A DNA stretch of 64,000 bases from Arthrobacter sp. FB24 (GTDB lineage: Bacteria > Actinomycetota > Actinomycetes > Actinomycetales > Micrococcaceae). Positions within the stretch are counted from its first letter, which is position 1, and each line of letters starts with the position of its first letter. Location: positions 3,658,001 to 3,722,000 of the forward strand of contig NC_008541.1 in the NCBI RefSeq assembly GCF_000196235.1. The letters run 5' to 3'. Positions 59,255 to 64,000 of the stretch are shown here, in pieces. A model generated the notes under the pieces. It had not been told where the DNA came from. It made no database searches and saw only the letters and a list, made by a program, of their open reading frames with translations. The position numbers were made by a program, and so were the translations under genes.

Positions 59255-60223
59255 ATGGAGTACACACGGCTGGGCCAGTCCGGCCTGAAGGTCAGCCGCA
59301 TCGCCCTGGGCTGCATGAGTTTCGGGGACACGTCCCAAGGTTTCAACGAATGGGCACTGGGCGACGACGAAGCCGAGCCGATCTTCCGCCAGGCGGTGGA
59401 GCTCGGAATTACGTTCTGGGACACCGCCAACGTCTACGGATTTGGCAGCTCGGAGGAAATCGTGGGACGTGCCATCAGGAAATACACCCGCCGCGAAGAC
59501 GTGGTGCTCGCCACCAAGGTGCACTTCAAGATGCATGACGGCCCCGGTGGATCCGGCCTGTCCCGCAAAGCCATCATGGAACAAGTGGATGCGTCATTGT
59601 CCCGCCTGGGTACCGACTACGTGGACCTCTACCAGATCCACCGCTTCGATCCCGAGGTGCCGATCGAGGAAACGATGGAAGCCCTGCACGACGTCGTCAA
59701 GACCGGCAAGGCGCGGTACATCGGCGCCTCGTCGATGTGGGCGTGGCAGTTCGCGAAGATGCAGCACACCGCGGAGCTGCACGGCTGGACGAGATTCGTC
59801 TCAATGCAGAACCAGTACAGCCTGATGCAGCGGGAGGAGGAACGCGAGATGTTCCCGCTGCTGGCGGACCAGGGCGTCGGCAGCATCCCGTGGAGCCCGC
59901 TCGCCAAGGGGCGCCTCACGAGGCCCTGGGGCGAAGCCACCAAACGCGCCGACTCCGACCCCATGCAGCACCGCTTCTTCAGCGACGGCGACCAACCCAT
60001 TGCTGATGCCGTGCAGCACGTGGCCCGGGACCTCGGTGTGCCCATGGCCCAGGTGGCGCTGGCATGGGTGCTGCGGAACCCCGCTGTGGCTGCCCCGATC
60101 GTCGGCGCCACCAAGACACGCCACCTCACGGACGCGGCGGCTGCCTTGGACATCCGGCTCACCGATGAGGAGGCCCGCCGGCTCGAAGATCCGTACACGG
60201 TCCGGATGCCGACCGGTTACTGA
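59255..60223 (+). CDS. Aldo/keto reductase
   Basis: A 322-residue NADPH-dependent reductase: GLKVSRIALGCMSFGDTSQG, WDTANVYGFGSSEEIVGRAI (catalytic Asp/Tyr), VLATKVHF (Lys), DLYQIHRFD (His) and a C-terminal AIVGATKTRHL-like coenzyme segment. Similar to the YajO/Tas/alcohol-dehydrogenase branch. GAGG lies just before the ATG, which is three bases after the SDR stop. Confidence 0.9.
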   Translation: MEYTRLGQSGLKVSRIALGCMSFGDTSQGFNEWALGDDEAEPIFRQAVELGITFWDTANVYGFGSSEEIVGRAIRKYTRREDVVLATKVHFKMHDGPGGSGLSRKAIMEQVDASLSRLGTDYVDLYQIHRFDPEVPIEETMEALHDVVKTGKARYIGASSMWAWQFAKMQHTAELHGWTRFVSMQNQYSLMQREEEREMFPLLADQGVGSIPWSPLAKGRLTRPWGEATKRADSDPMQHRFFSDGDQPIADAVQHVARDLGVPMAQVALAWVLRNPAVAAPIVGATKTRHLTDAAAALDIRLTDEEARRLEDPYTVRMPTGY

Positions 60224-60258
60224 ACGGCCGTCCTGTCTTGTCGGCCGTAGTGTGGCGG

Positions 60259-60930
60259 TCAGATCTTCTCGACGGTGAGGTTCCGGTAGGCGGCACGCAG
60301 CGGTGCCATCTGCCGGAATCCGAGATAGCCTCCGCCCAGCACCCTGTCCGAGGTGTCCGTCCACGCAAAAAGGGGCAGCCCGTTGATGGAGAACGCCACG
60401 CCGGGGCCGTCCTTGACGAGTTCCATGCGGTAGAAATCCCGGGCATCCTCCGTGGGCGGCAACGGATCCGCACCCTGGGCCACCAGTTCAAACCCGGCGC
60501 TTTTTCGCAGGTTGCAGGTCCGGAAGGCCCGTTCGGAGTGGTGCTTATGCCGGAAGTAGGAAACATGGAGGGCATCGATGTCCCCCGAGTGGTACTGCGG
60601 GTAGTAACCGGTGCGCGGCGCGAGGTCTGCCGAAAACAGGTCCCGGCCGGCGTGGCCGGTTGCCGAAAAGAACACCATGGCCAGTCCCGGCTCCGCGAGG
60701 GGCAGGAACTCCCAGCTGACTCGGATGCCGTCCGGGAACTCCACCGGGCACCAGAATGTCCAGTGCGCGTGGTCCCCGAGCTCTTCATCGTCCGCCGGGC
60801 CTGATAGTTCGAGTGCGCCGTCGCGGGTGCCCAGGCGCAGGGGTCCTTCCGCCACCCAGCCGGACACGTCGCGCGGCCCGGCAAGCGGATTCGTGTACAG
60901 CAGTTCCGGGCCGGGCCGTGTCACACCCAC
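60259..60930 (-). CDS. DUF1961 protein (YesU-like)
   Basis: A 223-residue concanavalin-like protein of the DUF1961 family: SWEFLPLAEPGLAMVFFSAT, YYPQYHSGDIDALHVSYFRH, RDFYRMELVKDGPGVAFSIN and GGGYLGFRQM. Bacillus YesU belongs to the same family and sits in a rhamnogalacturonan operon. Function unknown, probably binding or cleaving a pectic fragment. The GTG start follows the esterase TAG without a gap; an in-frame GTG two codons later is an alternative. Confidence 0.87.
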   Translation of the reverse strand: MGVTRPGPELLYTNPLAGPRDVSGWVAEGPLRLGTRDGALELSGPADDEELGDHAHWTFWCPVEFPDGIRVSWEFLPLAEPGLAMVFFSATGHAGRDLFSADLAPRTGYYPQYHSGDIDALHVSYFRHKHHSERAFRTCNLRKSAGFELVAQGADPLPPTEDARDFYRMELVKDGPGVAFSINGLPLFAWTDTSDRVLGGGYLGFRQMAPLRAAYRNLTVEKI

Positions 60931-61632
60931 CTAGCCCCTTCCCGCCGCCGCAAGTCCCGCCGTCGAGCCCTTTCGGGAGTCCGCCAGGGCATCCCCGCCG
61001 AATCCAAGCAGCGCAAGCCTGCCGGCAACTTCCCCGGCGACCAGCGACGCACCGCGCTGGGAAAAATGCGTGTTGTCCGCCAGCCCGTCCGGCCAGTGGG
61101 CGTGCTCGCCGGGAGCGAAATGGCAGAAGAGCGATTTCGATTCCTCGACGCCCAGCTCCGTGTACAGGCCGCGGGTCCAGGTGTTGAGGTCGACGACGGA
61201 GAGGTGCAGCTCGAGCGCTATCTCGCGGACCACTTCGGGATAGTCCTCCAGGCTTTCCTCCAGTGCGCCGTCCAGGAAGTGCCGGCGCTCCACCGACGTG
61301 CAGAGCACCGGCACCGCACCGAGCGCCCGGACCTCCGCCACCATGCGGCGCAGGTTCGCTGCGAACCCGGTCCTGGCGGCAAGGTGAGGGCGCTTCTGGT
61401 CGTTATGGCCGAACTGGATGAGCACCAGGTCGCCCGCTCCTGCTGTTTCCAGGAGCAGGCCCCAGAGCCCTTCGTCGCGGAAGGACTCCGTGCTGGCCCC
61501 GCCCTTGGCGAAGTTGTGCACGGCGGCCCAGCTGTAGACATGCCGCGGCAGCCGGGCGCCCCAGCCGCTCATGGGGTACTCATGGGTGGGACAGTTGGCC
61601 ACCGTGGAATCTCCGGCGAGCAGGATTTTCAT
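60931..61632 (-). CDS. Rhamnogalacturonan acetylesterase (SGNH, RhgT/YesT-like)
   Basis: A 233-residue SGNH hydrolase: LLAGDSTVANCPTHEYPMSG then WGARLP (block I Ser in GDST, as in rhamnogalacturonan acetylesterase), VHNFAKGGAST (block II), IQFGHNDQKRP (block III, G-H-N-D) and DNTHFSQRGAS (block V Asp/His). Removes acetyl groups from pectic rhamnogalacturonan fragments. No signal peptide, so it acts in the cytoplasm. ATG 61632. Downstream of the importer permeases. Confidence 0.92.
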   Translation of the reverse strand: MKILLAGDSTVANCPTHEYPMSGWGARLPRHVYSWAAVHNFAKGGASTESFRDEGLWGLLLETAGAGDLVLIQFGHNDQKRPHLAARTGFAANLRRMVAEVRALGAVPVLCTSVERRHFLDGALEESLEDYPEVVREIALELHLSVVDLNTWTRGLYTELGVEESKSLFCHFAPGEHAHWPDGLADNTHFSQRGASLVAGEVAGRLALLGFGGDALADSRKGSTAGLAAAGRG

Positions 61633-61676
61633 GCTGTGCTTTCTATTGGTTGGGCGGGCGTCGGCGGTTCGGTGGC

Positions 61677-62549
61677 TTAGCCCTTGACGGAGCCGATGAG
61701 CATGCCCTTTGCGAAGTGTTTCTGCAGGAACGGGTAGAAGATCAGGATGGGCAGCGTGGCCACCACGATCACGGCGAATTTGATGCCTTGTTCCGGGGGG
61801 ATGTAGTTCGGGTCCACGTTGCCGGTGCCGAGGAGGTCGGAGGAGGCGGTGACCTGGCGGAGGTACATCTGCAGGGTCCATTTGGAGTTGTCGCTCAGGT
61901 AGAGCAGCGGTGACATGAAGTCGTTCCAGATGCCCACGGCGTAGAACAGCGCGAACGTGGCCAGCACGGGTTTGGACAGCGGCAGCAGGATCCGCCAGAG
62001 GATCCCGATTTCCGTGGCGCCGTCCATCTTGGCGGACTCTTCGAGTTCGGCGGGGAGTTCCTGGAAGAAGTTCTTGATGATGATCAGGCTGAACGGGTTG
62101 ATCGCGGCCGGCAGGATCAGTGCCCAGTAGCTGTTGAGCAGGCCGAGGTCCTTGATCAGCAGGAACGTGGGGATCATGCCGCCGGAGAACACCATGGCGA
62201 AGACCACCAGGGACAGGATCAGCTGGCGGCCGCGGAGGTTCCGCTTGGCCAGCGGGTAGGCCATGGTGACGGTCAGAATGAGCTGGATGACGGTGCCCAC
62301 GGCGGTGACCAGCACCGTGGTGATGAGCGCGCGGACGAACGCCGGGGTGGAGAAGATGTATTCGTAGGAACCCAGGCTGAACTGCTCCGGCCAGACGAAG
62401 AAGGCCCGGCGGGTGATTTCCGCTTCGGTGGCGAAGGAGCCGGCGAACACGTAGATGAAGGGCAGCAGCGTCAGGACGCCGATCAGTGTCAGGAAGACGT
62501 AGTTGGCGCCGTCAAATATCCGGCCGCCGGTGGTGTTGTGGATCTTCAT
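61677..62549 (-). CDS. Sugar ABC transporter permease (LplC/YtcP type)
   Basis: A 290-residue permease with six helices; EELPAELEESAKMDGATEIG is the EAA loop that contacts the ATPase. PLAKRNLRGRQLILSLVVFA, GIWNDFMSPLLYLSD and the C-terminal FLQKHFAKGMLIGSVKG are typical of the LplC/YtcP group used for pectic oligosaccharides. Its ATG overlaps the stop of the partner permease (TAATG). Confidence 0.92.
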   Translation of the reverse strand: MKIHNTTGGRIFDGANYVFLTLIGVLTLLPFIYVFAGSFATEAEITRRAFFVWPEQFSLGSYEYIFSTPAFVRALITTVLVTAVGTVIQLILTVTMAYPLAKRNLRGRQLILSLVVFAMVFSGGMIPTFLLIKDLGLLNSYWALILPAAINPFSLIIIKNFFQELPAELEESAKMDGATEIGILWRILLPLSKPVLATFALFYAVGIWNDFMSPLLYLSDNSKWTLQMYLRQVTASSDLLGTGNVDPNYIPPEQGIKFAVIVVATLPILIFYPFLQKHFAKGMLIGSVKG

Positions 62550-63523
62550 TAGAACAGTCCGCTCTGGTTGAACCGCTTGGCCAGGGCGTTGGTGCCGAAG
62601 ATCAGCACGATGCCCACCAGGGACTTGAACAGGCCCACCGCGGTGGAGTAAGAGTAGGCGCCCTGGGTGATGCCGACGAAGTACACGTAGGTGTCGAAGA
62701 CGTCCGCCACGTCGCGGTTGAGCGCGTTGGTCATGAGGTAGATCTGTTCGAACCCGGTGTTCAGCATCTGCCCGATCGCCAGGATGAGCATCACGATGAT
62801 GGTGGACCGGATGCCCGGAAGCGTAATGTGCCAGACGCGGCGGAACCTGCCAGCGCCGTCGATGATCGCCGCCTCGTACTGGTCCTGGTCCACCGTGGCC
62901 AGGGCGGCCAGGAAGATGATGGTTCCCCAGCCGGTGTTCTTCCAGATCTCCTGGAGCACAATGAGCGGCCGGAACCAGGCGGGATCGGACAGGAAATCAA
63001 TGTCGGTGCCCAAAACGTTGTTGATGAACAGGAACAGCGGCCCGAAATCCAGGGCGAACAACAGGAAGCTCAGCGACGCCACGATGGTCCAGGACAAGAA
63101 GTGCGGGATGTAGACCAGGGTCTGGACCGTGCGCTTCAGGATGGACAGCCGGACCTCGTTCAGCAACAACGCCAGCACGATGGTCAGCGGAAACGCGATC
63201 CCTAGGTTCAGGAACGCCAGGATCAGGGTGTTGCCCAGCAGCCGGCCGAAATCAGGGTTACCGAAGAAGTCCTGGAAATGCTGGAAACCCACCCACGGGC
63301 TGGCATTGACGCCCAGGAACGGGACGTAGTCCTTGAACGCGATGCTGACCCCGTACATCGGGGCGTACCGGAAGACCGCAAAGTAGATGACCCCCGGCAG
63401 CAGCAAGAGATAGAGCCACTTGTAGTGCGCGAAGTGGACGGCGAAGCGGCGTCGCCGCCCCGGGGCAGGCGCTGGTGGCGGCGCCTGCTCCGGGGTTTTG
63501 ACGTCAACGGTGGACGTTGTCAC
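62549..63523 (-). CDS. Sugar ABC transporter permease (LplB/YteP type)
   Basis: A 324-residue permease with six helices and the EAA-like segment QYEAAIIDGAGRFRRVWHIT. NINN-free HYKWLYLLLLPGVIYFAVFR and APMYGVSIAFKDYVPFLG are LplB/YteP signatures. GTG 63523 overlaps the stop of the solute-binding gene by four bases (GTGA). No ATPase gene is present; such systems use a shared MsmX-like ATPase. Confidence 0.92.
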   Translation of the reverse strand: MTTSTVDVKTPEQAPPPAPAPGRRRRFAVHFAHYKWLYLLLLPGVIYFAVFRYAPMYGVSIAFKDYVPFLGVNASPWVGFQHFQDFFGNPDFGRLLGNTLILAFLNLGIAFPLTIVLALLLNEVRLSILKRTVQTLVYIPHFLSWTIVASLSFLLFALDFGPLFLFINNVLGTDIDFLSDPAWFRPLIVLQEIWKNTGWGTIIFLAALATVDQDQYEAAIIDGAGRFRRVWHITLPGIRSTIIVMLILAIGQMLNTGFEQIYLMTNALNRDVADVFDTYVYFVGITQGAYSYSTAVGLFKSLVGIVLIFGTNALAKRFNQSGLF

Positions 63524-64000
63524 TTGCTGTCCTGCCAGAGCTTGTTGATCTCTTCCTGGACCTTGTCGCCCCCGCTGGTCTTCCACAGCTTGATGGCGTC
63601 CTTCAGGCCCTGCTCATCGATCTGGCCGGCCAGGTACTTGATCCGGGCATCGGCCACGATGTTGTCCAGCTGCGCGCCCTTGGCCACGTAGGTAGGCGAC
63701 ACGAAGGCCGCGGCCGGGTTGTAGACGGCACTCTTCAGGTCCTGGGCCATGACCTCAACGCGCTTGTCGAAGACTTTCTGTTCGTAGTCCGAGGCCTGCT
63801 TGACGGGGTAGAAGTTGTTGCCGGTGACGTTGGTGCCCAGCTGCGCGTAGCTCTTGATGTCCGTGGCCACAGCCTTGCCTTCAGGGGTTTCGGGCTTGAT
63901 GGTGGCGGCCTTGCCGTCCTCCACGGTGAAGTTCACGCCTTCGATGCCGTTGTTGAGGAGCACGGCCACGTCCTTGCCGTTCATCGTGTTCAGGAATTCC
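63520..64000 (-). CDS. Extracellular solute-binding protein, C-terminal part (partial)
   Basis: The last 160 or so residues of a sugar-binding lipoprotein; the 5' end is beyond the window. EFLNTMNGKDVAVLLNNGIE, VFDKRVEVMAQDLKSAVYNP and the end DAIKLWKTSGGDKVQEEINK match LplA/YtcQ-type proteins of the cluster that import rhamnogalacturonan fragments. Overlaps the first permease by four bases, so binding protein and permeases are one operon. Confidence 0.88.
   Translation of the reverse strand, partial: EFLNTMNGKDVAVLLNNGIEGVNFTVEDGKAATIKPETPEGKAVATDIKSYAQLGTNVTGNNFYPVKQASDYEQKVFDKRVEVMAQDLKSAVYNPAAAFVSPTYVAKGAQLDNIVADARIKYLAGQIDEQGLKDAIKLWKTSGGDKVQEEINKLWQDSK

Overview
The window is high-GC actinobacterial chromosomal DNA. 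The closest fit is a Micrococcaceae soil bacterium of the Arthrobacter / Pseudarthrobacter / Paenarthrobacter type. Evidence for this is the actinobacterial gene set (BldC, Rex, bS22, WhiB-free Zur locus, ECF sigma/RskA-type anti-sigma pair, LPxTG-anchored protease, System II cytochrome c biogenesis), a menaquinone pathway, and many genes whose promoter -10 hexamer lies six bases in front of the start codon (leaderless transcription). I recognise no rRNA, tRNA, prophage, insertion sequence or CRISPR array.

Layout. 0-3.5 kb: end of a TetR regulator, a DUF427 protein, a small membrane protein, a VOC protein, then a zinc-starvation locus (Zur box, a frameshifted CobW/MRF-type protein, and zinc-free ribosomal protein bL36), bracketed by 32-bp tandem repeats. 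3.5-6.3 kb: phenylacetate catabolism (paaZ, paaI) around a TetR-type operator. 6.3-15 kb: a DUF4397 secreted protein, BfrB-like ferritin, ECF sigma and anti-sigma, a sortase-anchored serine protease with a tyrosine phosphatase, a secreted SGNH hydrolase, and a GNAT/SRPBCC divergent pair. 15-18.2 kb: a thiolase / enoyl-CoA hydratase / 3-hydroxyacyl-CoA dehydrogenase operon with a second copy of the same TetR-type operator. 18.2-20.7 kb: pentapeptide protein, SRPBCC protein, CsbD, dienelactone hydrolase. 20.7-25.8 kb: nitrogen genes (AnsP-like permease, nirD, nirB and a small partner). 25.8-30.3 kb: an ABC-F protein with a structured leader and a manganese-type ABC importer.

30.4-35.8 kb: CPBP protease, VOC protein, menB-menE-menA and two small membrane proteins. 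35.8-37.2 kb: GC-rich tandem repeats and two copies of a large palindrome flanking a DUF559/AbiEi-like gene. 37.3-42.3 kb: cytochrome c maturation operon (phosphoglycerate-mutase-like, TlpA, CcdA, ResB, CcsB). 42.5-45.3 kb: YceI and two tandem QYGQ-repeat membrane proteins. 45.3-49.4 kb: rex, glutaredoxin, HAD phosphatase, bS22, bldC and DAHP synthase preceded by an aromatic-codon leader peptide. 49.4-64 kb: plant cell wall sugar use: a CE7 esterase, the L-rhamnose operon (rhaM, rhaI, rhaD, rhaB) with a divergent LacI regulator, a hydrolase/SDR/aldo-keto reductase group under a CsoR-like operator, and a rhamnogalacturonan-type cluster (solute-binding protein, two permeases, acetylesterase, DUF1961 protein) that runs off the right edge.

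How it fits together. The right-hand third probably imports acetylated rhamnogalacturonan oligosaccharides, deacetylates them and channels rhamnose to DHAP and lactaldehyde. The left third carries parts of phenylacetate degradation that share one regulator. The most notable regulatory elements are a 19-residue leader peptide with Trp-Tyr-Ala-Tyr-Phe codons in front of DAHP synthase, a stem that pairs with the Shine-Dalgarno of the ABC-F gene and overlaps a three-codon upstream ORF, and a Zur box placed inside a promoter spacer.
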